Positions 11,778-23,025 of a DNA stretch of 64,000 bases are shown here, piece after piece. A program made the translations under genes and the position numbers. This stretch comes from Girardinichthys multiradiatus (lineage: Eukaryota > Chordata > Actinopteri > Cyprinodontiformes > Goodeidae), in contig NC_061811.1 in assembly GCF_021462225.1 (NCBI RefSeq), positions 2,505,663 to 2,569,662 on the forward strand, given 5' to 3'. Position 1 is the stretch's first letter; every line of letters begins with the position of its first letter. The notes under the pieces were generated by a model. It was not told the DNA's origin and made no database searches. It was given only the letters and a program-made list of their open reading frames with translations.

Positions 11778-13039
11778 CCTATGACCTCTCAGGCTCCATT
11801 ATTAAATTAGCAAACATGAAGCATACAGAAGTTCCATTAGTTTAACTCATCATTATTTTTCTAAGTTTAAATATCAAAAGGAAGTTAGATGTTCTTGCTT
11901 CTCTACTTTAGTTTTCAGCCACATGTTTTCCTAACTCCAATTCATTTCTCCTTAATCACCATGTCATCTGTGCAAGCAAATTAAAATCATATTTATGTAT
12001 ATTTGTTTGTTGTGTTAGATGTGGGGATTGTAAGAAGTTACTAAAAACTGGCCAGAAATTAATAAATCTAACTAATTCAAGAAATGCTCAACTGAATCAT
12101 CTGAATAAAAACGTATTTCACTTAAACAGGCAATCTTACAAAGGTGCATCAAAATATGTTTTAGCATTATAATGTCATTAAACCTAACTATACTGAAGCA
12201 CTGCAAGCAATGCATTTATAACAAATAAATTAAATCTAAATAATAAGACTCTTTCAGGGGGTGACCCACCTGCTTGATATTTTTTTATGTATTTTTATGC
12301 ATTTATTTCTTTATTTATTTTTTGGAAAAATATAAACAGTTCCATTATGACTAGACATCACGGTTGCTCTGAGTCCACCACCCAACACGACAGCCACAAT
12401 TATGGCAGCTTTGGTACCCTGTACAAATGCTGAGACATTCACTGGCAGCCCTCCTGTCACTGTCTCCAGGCTTGCAAACAGGAACAGGTCTGAGGCACTT
12501 GCTTCTGCCTGGATTTTAAATTTTCCTAAAGTGTCTTAAGATTATGGTACATAGTTATGCTGCATAGTAGCCTACCTGTTGATTGGGCGATGCCATTCAC
12601 AGCTGTTTTTCCTTTTCCAACTTGCCACTTACATCCTTGATAGCCCTCTCTACCACCATCTTTGCTGTCATTGTAGGATGCAGAAGAAAAGAAGGTAAAC
12701 AGCTGTACGGTTAAGATAGCAACAAGAGGAGGAAATATTAGCCAATGGCAGGTGCCACGCAGTGGACTGGATCACAGTTGGCCTGGAACAGCTCCATTGA
12801 TCCATGCACAATGTCTATCTTTTGCAATAAACTTTCTGTTTGGTATAAGATATTAAGTCTTTTCAAGTCAAAGGGTTCAAGTTGAAGTGAAGTAACAATT
12901 CATTGATGTGACAGTCTGAGTCAACTACATAGTCTTGAATTTCACCAAGTTGAGTCCAAAGTAAGTAAACTTGTGAGTCGAGTCTGACTCGATTCTAAGT
13001 CACGTCTCAAGTCCACACCTCTGCTGATCACTGCCAGAG
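11778..13039. other. Unassigned, no gene recognised
   Basis: No conserved coding sequence seen. Near 12870-13020 a run of 'gagtcgagtctgactcg'-like words resembles a degenerate low-complexity repeat. The rest is AT-rich and unremarkable. Confidence 0.45.
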
Positions 13040-13774
13040 GTGTATAATTAGAAAAACAATCATGTAAATAGAACCTGTCTAACAACATGGAGTAGGCTAA
13101 AAAATCTCAAAAAGCATCACCTCATGCCCTGATCTAAACAAATTATATGACCGATGAGAAACAAAGTCATTTCTAAGGCTTTTGGGGACTCTACAAAACC
13201 ACAATGAGAACAATTATCTACAAATGAAAAAAACTTAAAAGAGTGGTGAATATTTCCAGGAGTAGCCAGCCTACCAAAATTATTTCAGGAGCCCATCGAC
13301 CCACCCAGGAGGTCACAAAAGAACCCAGAACAACATCTAAAGCTCTGCTCACCAAAACATCACTATGGTCCATCTCAGACTGGCCAAAGAACATCTGATG
13401 ATCCAAAAGACTTAATATTTTGTGGACTGACAAGACAAAGGTGGAAGGTGTTTGTCGTGTTACATCTGATGTAACACTAACACAGAATTTCAGAAAAAGA
13501 ACATCATGTCTACAGTCAAAAATGGCGGTGGTAATATAATTGTTTGGGGTTGCTTTGCTGCTTCAAGATGTGGACGACTTGCTGTATTAGGTGGAACTAT
13601 GATTTCACCTCTCTAGAAGAGAACAATGTCTGGCTGCATGTTTATGACTTCAAGCTCAGGGTTATGCAACAGGACAATGGTCCAAAGCACACCAGCAAAC
13701 CTACATCTGTATGGCTGAAAATATCAAAATGAAGGTTGGGAAATGACCTAGTCAGGCTGTTTATGATGGAAAAC
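13040..13774 (+). pseudogene. Decayed Tc1 transposon, 5' part
   Basis: Broken frames match a Tc1 transposase in order: the N-terminal DNA-binding region, then a QQDNGPKHTSKP-like second-aspartate block near 13668-13700. The sequence stops at 13774 where the 9.3-kb transposon has inserted and resumes at 23066 with the following C-terminal segment. There are many stops and frameshifts, so it is old. Confidence 0.75.
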
Positions 13775-13812
13775 TACAGAAGAGTATTAGGGCCACTAAA
13801 AAAATAAAATAA

Positions 13813-13928
13813 AATTCTGACTTTAATCTCAGAATTCTGACTTTAATTTCAGAATTCTGACTTTAATCTCAGAATTATGACTTTAATCTCAGAATTCTGA
13901 CTTTAATCTCAGAATTCTGACTTTAATG
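13813..13928 (+). repeat. 20-bp satellite array, about 6 units
   Basis: The unit is AATTCTGACTTTAATCTCAG with single-base variants. It sits immediately inside the transposon end. The same unit on the other strand forms about 25 copies in the right inverted repeat (22527-23025). Confidence 0.95.
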
Positions 13929-14018
13929 CAGGTGAGCACCTGGAAGCATCTGGGTGCAACCTGCTTCATCGCCTGAGATGTGAGTCGTGCAGGGGAACGT
14001 CCAGCAATCTTGGGGAAC

Positions 14019-14093
14019 ATGTCAGATTTATGTAACTTTTTACGTGGCCAAGGGCTTCCCGAAGATGCCATTTCATTATTGGAAGAGCAGAAG
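14019..14093 (+). CDS. Candidate first coding exon, left gene
   Basis: ATG opens a 25-residue segment (MSDLCNFLRGQGLPEDAISL plus LEEQK) that ends exactly at a canonical donor, AAG|GTGAGT. The candidate acceptor is at 15300-15301, giving an intron of about 1.2 kb. Together with VIALMDDATLANYIPSYG of exon 2 this reads like one split SAM-like helical domain. As written the junction is out of frame by one base, so either an unseen exon or splice variant is used or the N-terminal segment is lost. A matching exon lies at 22435-22361 on the minus strand. Confidence 0.55.
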
Positions 14094-14907
14094 GTGAGTA
14101 AAACAACAGAATTTGTTTAGTGTCCAAAACGGAACCAGCTGTTAGCATGTTTGTTAGCTTACATCGTTAGGAGGAATAAACGTGTTCCACAATGTTACAT
14201 CACACGCATTGAATATAGGGTTATTAGCTGCTGATTGCTGGAATTATCCCAAAAGTGTTGGTTGTGTTTTATTTTATTGTTCTTTGTGTTGAATGTTTTC
14301 CAAGGAAATTAACCAGTAGTTGAATTATAGACACTAACCACCTGCCAACATGAGAAATGTATTTGATGCGTTCAATTGAGTAACTTTTCGTACAGCAGAG
14401 GAGAGAAACTTGAATGAAATTGAAGGTGAAATACATGTTTATATATATTAATCAGGAAAATGGATGGCTTGCATAAACAGCTGCCGATCCCCGATTGTTG
14501 TTCTGATTGTGGTTGACTAAAGATCCTCTCAAACCATTCGCTAGCACCAACTAATGTTGTGCAAATAACTATATATAGGCTGTTAGTGGTACAATGTCGG
14601 AAAAATATACAAACTGTTAAAATGTCAGAATCCCAAAATAATTTTCCTGCTCTGTGTTTTATGTGCCAGCTCAAGACTTAAATTACATTTTATACTCTGA
14701 GCTACCCTCATTGTTGTCAGTGCAGTTATCGCTAAGGTGCGGAAATGGTGGGCTACAGTTCACTAAATCAAACTTAATACACTCATTAATGTTTCTTATA
14801 AAACAGTAAAACTAAAATTGCTGGTTGGGGAGCACAGCCGCCTTGAACTTTGACCACAGGGTGATGTGATGTTCGCACAACCAATGGAAACGCAAAATGA
14901 TGTGATT

Positions 14908-14963
14908 GATGGATGGATGGATGGATGGATGGATGGATGGATGGATGGATGGATGGATGGATG
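14908..14963 (+). repeat. (GGAT)n microsatellite in left TIR
   Basis: About 13 tandem GGAT units. The inverted counterpart at about 21524-21548 has only about five, so the two arms have diverged in copy number here. Long SIHP-repeat open frames on the minus strand are artefacts of this array. Confidence 0.95.
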
Positions 14964-15301
14964 ATCCAATTGCTGTTCCAAATAATGATATACAATGTTT
15001 CATTGTGTGTTCTATGTGTAATACCCTTTATTAGACTGTATATTAATGAATCGGTGTTATTGTACCGACATGATAATCAATCCAATCCTTTAATTTTTAA
15101 ATAAAGTAGAGGATGGTCCATTTACTGAAAGGCTATGCTTTAGCTCCTTCTTTCACCATTGTATGTCTCCCTAAAACAGTATATAGCTTTTATGCTATTT
15201 AAAGTCAGTATTTTCCTATTGGCATAAGGGTGATCTTAACACTGATTTGCAGGGAAGACTTTGAAAAAAAGTAATTGTGTTTTCTCTCTGTTTTTGTGCA
15301 G

Positions 15302-17037
15302 ATTGGGATGTCATAGCGCTGATGGATGACGCAACTCTGGCAAATTACATCCCTTCCTATGGACACCGAATTGCCCTCTTCAATTTCTGCAAAAGCAAAC
15401 AACCACTCTCAAAAAGAAAACAGGGTCTTCTGCAGAAGCTTCGTGAGAAAATGAAAACCAAAAAGGAAAGTCCAAAGGAAAACACCTCGCAAGAAAGAAC
15501 AAGACAGACAAAGGAGCAAAAAGCAACACGAAATATTGAGATAGGATGGATACATAGTGATGGAAAAATAACCAAACAGGCGAGATTGAAACAGGGAAGT
15601 GGGACTAGAAAAATTCAAATGGCCACTGATGCTGAATTAAAAGATATTCTTCATGAAGGAAAGAAACTTTTTTTTCCTGATGGCATGTCTCCTAAGGGTC
15701 CTGAGACAGATTTTGAGTTTGAGGTTTGGGACTTTAAACAGAACCACCTTACTGATGACACCTGCCTGACAATTGGCAATATGTATGAAGCAGCGAGGCT
15801 GACAATGTTACGCTTCTACATTGCAACAAAGCCAAAAGTTCCTGAAGAAGATGACAGCGAGACATCCGAAGTCATATTTGTCTTGGAAAGCAGTAGCAGT
15901 GAAATTAATCCATTGCAAACGTGGGAAGTCAGGAGTTCTTCTGTTGATGCCCACCCTGGTTTAGAACGTTCAGATGATTCAGAAATTACTTTTGGTCCCA
16001 TTCTTAATGCTGAGGAAGATACAGAAGACACATTAATCTATGAGGGTTTTCTTGTACCCCTCAGTCCAGCTAATCCAGATGATGTAATAACAATCACTGT
16101 ACATCATACTAACACTTTACATGACATTATTACTGCTTTCTCTGATTCAGATATTATGAGAAAAACACTGAATGTGAAGCGCAGTGGCTCAGGGATACTA
16201 AGAGATGTTCTCACCTGCTTCTGGAATAAATTCAATGAGCGATGCACCCTCGGTACAACAGTTAAAGTGCCCTTCATTCGCCATGATTTTCCTGCTGAAA
16301 AATGGAAGGCAGTTGGACGAATACTTTTGAAAGGTTACCAAGACTGTCAGTATTTTCCAAATAAACTTGCAATCCCTTTTCTTGAACAAGTGCTTTTCAG
16401 TAGCGTTTACAGCGATCTTAAAGCACATTTTCTACAGTTTGTCAGCAGCCAAGAATGTGAGGTTTTGAGGGAAGCAGTCAAGAATTTTTCTGCTGTTGAA
16501 CAAGATGATCTTGTGGAGGTTCTTGATAGTTATGGCTGTAGAAAAAGAATAACTGCCGAGTCTCTTCCTACAATCCTTGATGAAATAGCACACAAAGAGC
16601 TTGTCCAAAAACCAATGTTCGTCATTGACTGCTGGAGAGAGATCATCTATCCACATATTTCCCTCAGTCCAGAGGCACTGATCAAGTTGTTCTCAGACCT
16701 GCAACCAACATCAAAAAAAGTCTGCCAACTGCTGAAATTTGCTGAGGATTTGTCTCCAAAGCAAAACGATGTGGGAAATCATCTCAAAAGATTCATCAGA
16801 GAGCTGGATGACATTAAACTTCAGAAATTTGTGCGATTCTGCACTGGATCTGATCTTATAGTAACAAACAGTATTTTTGTGGAATTTCAAGATATGACGG
16901 CATTCACAAGAAGACCAGTGGGTCACACATGTGGACGTATTCTGCAAATAGCTGAAAGCTATGAAAATTTCCCAGACTTCCGTTCTGAATTTAATGCTGT
17001 TCTTGAAAGTAATGTCTGGGTAATGGACATTGTTTAG
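15302..17037 (+). CDS. HECT E3 ubiquitin-ligase-like protein in transposon
   Basis: The exon is open for about 578 codons after a strong acceptor (pyrimidine tract, TGCAG at 15297-15301); the first in-frame ATG is at 15322. Order of parts: a SAM-like segment (MDDATLANYIPSYGHRIALF); a Lys/Glu-rich linker; a block containing GWIHSDGKITKQARL; an acidic stretch rich in Ser and Glu; and a C-terminal HECT-like half. HECT ligases take ubiquitin on a cysteine near the C-terminus. Here RRPVGHTCGRIL places the candidate Cys about 35 residues from the end, and the protein closes with VWVMDIV. It is shorter than a full HECT domain and most like the G2E3-type branch, from memory. It has no stops or frameshifts. 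A possible poly(A) signal AATAAA is at 18092-18097. Its role in transposition is unknown. Confidence 0.8.
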
Positions 17038-19448
17038 ACAGCTACTGCAATCCATTACATTTGAATGGTTCATGCAGACTAGAGCAGAGCTGCAAAGAGA
17101 CATAAAGAATATGTATTTTGAACTTATGAAAATTATGCCTGTTTAAAAAAAAATCTGAGTAATTGTCCATTTATGTCAGAAGACCAGTTTTGACTGAAAT
17201 TATTCCAGTTTCTTTTATCATTCCTAGTTTCACACGACACAATGAAGTGGTAAAAAAAAAGAATGAGTTTTACACTGTTTATTACTATATCCAGAGCTGT
17301 CTTCACCAGATCTGAGTTCTCCTGCTGCATGAAAGAAAGCTGTAGCAGCAACAAGAAAAATTATTTCAAGAGATCTAAAGAAAATGTAATGAAGCTTATT
17401 TTTTAAGCTTCTTTAGTGCCTCATGTTTTGTAGCAGTTTAGCTAAATCAAATACTCTTGTAAGTAAGGAGTCAGACTTAATTAATCCAGATATTTTATTA
17501 TTGGGTCTGGAATAAAACAAACATTGTTACATTGTCAATGTTATATGTACAATTTTACATATTTGAATTAGTCATGTCTGACAGTATGTCTCTTTACAGC
17601 TTATGCAAGTGTTAGCTAAGTTAAGCTGAGGTTTCAATTTTCAGTATTTGCTGTTAAAATACAATTGAAAGTTACAGAAAATATATTTATATATTTTCCA
17701 GTATTTTCTAAATGTCATATTGATTCTAAGCATGTGTGTTTCTCATCCACCAATAATCTACTGCATAATGGATTCAGTCTGTTTTGAAGAAACGTACTGG
17801 TTTCTAATGTTATAAATAGAAAGTATACAATGCAGTGCAGTGATCGGTGAACAGAAGATATCCAATTTTTGTTTCTGCATTTCCTCAACAATTAGCACTT
17901 GTTTTATCTCTACACCCTAGATGACTCTTTTTATTTTTGATACCACAAGAGCAATAGTGTTAATTTTTTACACTGTCACTGATGTATAACACAGGGTTGT
18001 ATTAGATCTAGTTTCTGTTTTTAAAGGTTGGCTCATTCTAATGGCCATGTTGTTGGGATTAGCAAGAAAATGTTTCTTGTAAAATCTTGCTAATAAATGT
18101 TACTTTAAAATAAAATTCTATCATGGTTTTTAATATGTTGATCTAGCTCCTTATCCATTTGAACAGGCGTCAAATCTATCCCCTTACCTCCGGCTTTTAA
18201 TGTGTTGGCTGTAAATGAAAGAAACATTTAACATGTGGCTTGGCTTTCATCGACCAAACTAAAGACTGTGATCAGCTAATTTAATTGAGAGAAATATTTA
18301 ACTTTACAGGATAATGAATAACCCTAAGGTAAATCATTTATTGTGAGAAAATGAAGAGAATGGAATCAGAATTCAAAGGAACTCAGTAACAGAGCTGAAT
18401 GCCATTTATTTGTCTTTAACATGTCATTAGAAAAAGTTAGATACACATTTGATAATTGCAAATGGTTTCAGACTTGATGGGACAATAACTTGGAACTTCT
18501 TTTGGGCACTGTTTTGTCACATAGGTGCAGGGATGCCCTGGGAAGCCCTGAAGAGGCTTGATAACAAGCTATTCATTTTATTCAGGTATGATGGAGAAGG
18601 GATCCACCTAAAAGATGAAGGACAGTAGCTCTCGAGGGCTGTATGGGTAATTTGATACACACAAGGCTTACAAATATCGATCTGGATTGCCAGTCATGAA
18701 TAATAAGAAAAAAAGTTGGCAACAGAATGCAATGGATAGCTAGTGAGTTTATACTTCACAAATGCCTGTCAACAAAACAGTGATGTTTATATTTAATGGA
18801 AGGCAGGTTTACAAATGTTATAATATCCTTTTTGCTGTACTCGTACTGCCATTTCATTCACATTTCACACATACATTGTCATTGGATTTCATTTAACAAT
18901 ACAGAATTGTGTTAGAAGAAAAAATACATTTGTTTATGCAGCTGAAAGCATAGCTAGTTAGAATAATTTGTTACATAACTGATGATCACATCACACTATC
19001 TATATTTGACAAGTAAGAAATGAGCATTGCTACTTCTAATGACTGAGTATAAAAGTAAGAAAAAACTATATATTGGGACAAGATGTCAACCAAACATTTT
19101 TTTACTTTGATCAGTACAATGGTAGCTGAAAGCCTAAGCTGAACTCATATCAAAACACTGCATTTACATTATACCAGTAATAACCATTAATATTCTGACA
19201 GAATGATGTAAAAAATGACATGTTTGCTTGCCCCCAAAATGTATTTCATTTGATACAAAGCAAGAATACCTGCATATAGGGTACCTGTAAGACATGACAA
19301 CTACTCACATATTCAAGATAAACAGAAACACTGTTTTTTCTCTTTTTGACTACAGAAATTTCTTAAACACTTTGGAGTATTTTTTATCTTAACCTTATAT
19401 ACAGATCAGCAGCAACAAGTGGATCTCTTGGGGCATTCCATTCATTTT
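17038..19448. other. Intergenic region between convergent transposon genes
   Basis: Unique interior of the transposon with no recognised coding sequence. Candidate poly(A) signals: AATAAA at 18092-18097 (plus, for the HECT gene) and AATAAA on the minus strand at 18410-18405 (for the transposase). Both are common hexamers and are weak evidence alone. Confidence 0.4.
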
Positions 19449-21012
19449 CTACCATAAGCAGACAACAAAGTTCAAACACTGTTTCCTTGCAGGGATATTG
19501 GCTTTTGGTGTACACTCTTCCATGCACACAATGATCTCATCCATGAAAACAGGTTTCAGTCTATCCTCAGCCCTGTGCAGCTCTGGAAAAGAGTACATCA
19601 CTACTGGTTGACCCGATGATGCACCACCACTTGGCCTGATTTTGTGTGAGTTCCATGTGTGCACAACGTCATCAAGTTCATCCTGCATAAAAACAGCACA
19701 GTGTAAATGTATAAAACAGATAATGGAACAATAACTTTTCCCAAGGTTGGGGCTTATTAAGTAATTAATACAAAAAGAAAGTGACCTCTAAAACCAAGCA
19801 CAACAAAATAGCACTTTCAGCAAACAGCACATGCACACAGAGAGGTGCAAGACTTTAAACTGTATGATCCCTAATTTCATATGTAGCATTAACTTACTGA
19901 TAAAACTGCTTTCTGAAACCAGACCCAAGGGAGCACTGGGGAACAGACTCCCTACTAATTTAAAACATTTGGCAATAAAAACAAATTTGCTCCATGCACA
20001 TGTGCTGAGAAAGGTGTAGTTATGTCTAATGATAAAATAAATTCCATCAAATTATTAAAATGAAAATAAACTCATTTTATTCACAAAATACCTTTTGATA
20101 TTTCTAAAAACACTACCAGAACATTTACATGTTCAACTTTTGAAACAGACATTACAGAGCATGTGTACACCCTTTTACCTGAATAAGATTAAGAAAGCAG
20201 AATTGGATAAGATTTTTGTCCAAAAAGTCTCCAGTGAAGTGACCATCATCCTGAAAGGTTTGAAATAAGCTCATCCAAAACTGTGCACTCTGTTTGCGGA
20301 GGGTAGCCCACCACCCTTCTATACGTTGGTTGGCTGTACTTCTTCCATAAACAAAACTTTTATCCCCTGCCAAACTGTCTGTGTGGTTTCTCCGCAGAAA
20401 CATCTGCATTTGTTCGACACATCTATTTTCTGTGCCTCTGTCAGCACGTATCCTCTCTGGACATCCATTGATGCATGAAACTGTTTTCAGAAAATAACTT
20501 GCAATCAATTTAGGGTCGTTGTTTGTGACATAAGCCTCCATCCATAAAACATAGCGGCTAAAACCGTCTATGCAGCCACTAATAGCAATGCCATAGAGTT
20601 TTAGTTTATCGTAGCCATCCATGTGCCAAAGTGCATTTGGTCCTTTGCAGTTGTACTGACGTCTTCTCAATCGTCGAGCTCGTCTCAGTTCCACACCTTG
20701 TGGGTCAACCAATTTAATTATGCGTCTTACAGTATCTTGTGACACCACAATTCCACATTGAACTGCACGAAGATGTAGCCATCGATAACCTTGCATCTGA
20801 CCACTGGTCATGATTTCTTGTTAGACAAAGACCATCACTTCTTCCAGGTCTGACTGATTCTTCCTTCTGAACAGCCCAAGTCTTTTACAAATTCTCTTTA
20901 GAGTTCGAACACTTATTATAGTCTGATGACTGTGTGCTAAAATTGCAAGTATTTCTTTGGTACTGAAAGAAAGTCTGAAGTAGAGTCTGACTAGGTCATC
21001 CAAATCTGACAT
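19449..21012 (-). pseudogene. IS3EU-like DDE (rve) transposase, one premature stop
   Basis: ATG at 21012 opens MSDLDDLVRLYFRLSF, a helix-turn-helix-like N-terminus (ISVRTLKRICKRLGLF). The frame is continuous to 20179 except for a single TAA at 20823-20821 (codon 64). The integrase core shows D in LWHMDGYDKL, D in IRADRGTEN and E in NQRIEGWWATL, at about residues 132, 191 and 232. That leaves 40 residues between the second D and the E. A canonical donor (CAG|GTAAAA at 20179/20178) and acceptor (TTTTTATGCAG, exon from 19682) join in phase to a last exon of 77 residues (DELDDVVHTWNSH...), ending at 19449. One substitution separates it from an open gene of about 355 residues. It would cut and rejoin the transposon ends. 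Confidence 0.85.
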
Positions 21013-21523
21013 TTCAGGAACTGTGTCTCTCACTCTGAGAGGGGAACTCTTGGCAGAAGACCCTGTTTTCTTTTTGAGAGTGGTTGTTTGCTTTTGCAGA
21101 AATTGAAGAGGGCAATTCGGTGTCCATAGGAAGGGATGTAATTTGCCAGAGTTGTGTCATCCATCAGCGCTATGACATCCCAATCTGCACAAAAACAGAC
21201 AGAAAACACAATTACTTTTTTTCAAAGTCTTCCCTGCAAATCAGTGTTAAGATCACCCTTATGCCAATAGGAAAATACTGACTTTAAATAGCATAAAAGC
21301 TATATACTGTTTTAGGGAGACATACAATGGTGAAAGAAGGAGCTAAAGCATAGCCTTTCAGTAAATGGACCATCCTCTACTTTATTTAAAAATGAAAGGA
21401 TTGGATTGATTATCATGTCGGTACAATAACACCGATTCATTAATATACAGTCTAATAAAGGGTATTACACATAGAACACACAATGAAACATTGTATATAA
21501 TTATTTGGAACAGCAATTGGATC

Positions 21524-21548
21524 ATCCATCCATCCATCCATCCATCAA
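21524..21548 (-). repeat. (ATCC)n microsatellite in right TIR
   Basis: About five units, the counterpart of the longer GGAT array at about 14908-14963. Confidence 0.9.
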
Positions 21549-22360
21549 TCACATCATTTTGCGTTTCCATTGGTTGTGCGAACATCACATCACCCTGTGA
21601 TCAAAGTTCAAGGCGGCTGTGCTCCCCAACCAGCAATTTTAGTTTTACTGTTTTATAAGAAACATTAATGAGTGTATTAAGTTTGATTTAGTGAACTGTA
21701 GCCCACCATTTCCGCACCTTAGCGATAACTGCACTGACAACAATGAGGGTAGCTCAGAGTATAAAATGTAATTTAAGTCTTGAGCTGGCACATAAAACAC
21801 AGAGCAGGAAAATTATTTTGTGATTCTGACATTTTAACAGTTTGTATATTTTTCCGACATTGTACCACTAACAGCCTATATACAGTTATTTGCACAACAT
21901 TAGTTGGTGCTAGCGAATGGTTTGAGAGGATCTTTAGTCAACCACAATCAGAGCAACAATCGGGGATCGGCAGCTGTTTATGCAAGCCATCCATTTTCCT
22001 GATTAATATATATAAACATGTATTTCACCTTCAATTTCATTCAAGTTTCTCTCCTCTGCTGTACGAAAAGTTACTCAATTGAACGCATCAAATACATTTC
22101 TCATGTTGGCAGGTGGTTAGTGTCTATAATTCAACTACTGGTTAATTTCCTTGGAAAACATTCAACACAAAGAACAATAAAATAAAACACAACCAACACT
22201 TTTGGGATAATTCCAGCAATCAGCAGCTAATAACCCTATATTCAATGCGTGTGATGTAACATTGTGGAACACGTTTATTCCTCCTAACGATGTAAGCTAA
22301 CAAACATGCTAACAGCTGGTTCCGTTTTGGACACTAAACCAACTCTGTTGTTTTACTCAC

Positions 22361-22435
22361 CTTCTGCTCTTCCAATAATGAAATGGCATCTTCGGGAAGC
22401 CCTCGGCCACCTAAAAAGTCACTTAAATCTGACAT
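22361..22435 (-). CDS. Candidate first exon, right gene
   Basis: ATG at 22435 opens MSDLSDFLGGRGLPEDAISL plus LEEQK, ending at AAG|GTGAGT as in the left arm. It differs from the left exon at four residues. Its presence on both sides means both genes are likely driven by the same duplicated promoter. As on the left, splicing to the visible acceptor shifts frame, so translation of this short exon is uncertain. Confidence 0.5.
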
Positions 22436-22526
22436 GTTCCCCAAGATTGCTGGACGTTCCCCTGCACGACTCACATCTCAGGCGATGAAGCTGGTTGCAC
22501 CCAGATGCTTCCAGGTGCTCACCTGC

Positions 22527-23025
22527 ATTAAAGTCATAATTCTGAGATTAAAGTCATAATTCTGAGATTAAAGTCATAATTCTGAGATTAAAGTCATAAT
22601 TCTGAGATTAAAGTCATAATTCTGAGATTAAAGTCAGAATTCTGAGATTAAAGTCATAATTCTGAGATTAAAGTCATAATTCTGAGAAAAAAGTCATAAT
22701 TCTGAGATTAAAGTCATAATTCTGAGATTAAAGTCAGAATTCTGAGATTAAAGTCATAATTCTGAGATTAAAGTCATAATTCTGAGAAAAAAGTCAGAAT
22801 TCTGAGATTAAAGTCATAATTCTGAGATTAAAGTCATAATTCTGAGATTAAAGTCAGAATTCTGAGATTAAAGTCATAATTCTGAGATTAAAGTCATAAT
22901 TCTGAGAAAAAAATCAGAATTCTGAGATTAAAGTCAGAATTCTGAGATTAAAGTCAGAATTCTGAGAAAAAAGTCTGAAGTCTGAGATTAAAGTCAGAAT
23001 TCTGAAATTAAAGTCAGAATTTTAT
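22527..23025 (-). repeat. 20-bp satellite array, about 25 units
   Basis: This is an expanded partner of the array at 13813-13928. The dominant unit is AAAGTCATAATTCTGAGATT, with variants carrying 'cagaat' and 'gagaaaaaa'. Variant units are interspersed, which suggests rounds of unequal exchange. It is not a CRISPR: there are no spacers. Confidence 0.95.

Larger units (their letters stand above)
13775..15433 (+). repeat. Left long terminal inverted repeat
   Basis: This is inverted relative to 21053-23059. The match includes the ends, the first-exon region, the intron, the splice acceptor and the first 44 codons of the second exon. It stops at 'gggtcttctgc', after which the two genes are unrelated. 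The length difference from the right copy is accounted for almost entirely by two tandem arrays (13813-13928 and about 14908-14963). Confidence 0.9.

Noticed and set aside
9510..11782. Independent insertion of the 9515-11777 block with TSD CCTAA/CCTAT
   Set aside because: The five-base match is imperfect, and the repeat-protein region follows the block here and at 63073. I therefore treat it as an LTR joined to its internal region, though a separate insertion is not excluded.
14786..15104. SIHP/MDGW-repeat open frames on both strands
   Set aside because: They are translations of the GGAT microsatellite in the transposon arm, with no coding support.
15277..15301. Start of the HECT protein at 15277
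   Set aside because: That codon is GTG and lies in the pyrimidine tract of a splice acceptor. The exon begins at 15302, with the first in-frame ATG at 15322.
21084..21281. 66-residue frame also present inverted at 15205-15402
   Set aside because: It is the antisense of the exon 2 start and intron shared by the two inverted repeats, not a separate gene.
22527..23025. Regular 20-bp repeats resembling a CRISPR array
   Set aside because: Units are directly tandem without unique spacers, lie in a eukaryotic transposon end and have an inverted partner array. It is a satellite.
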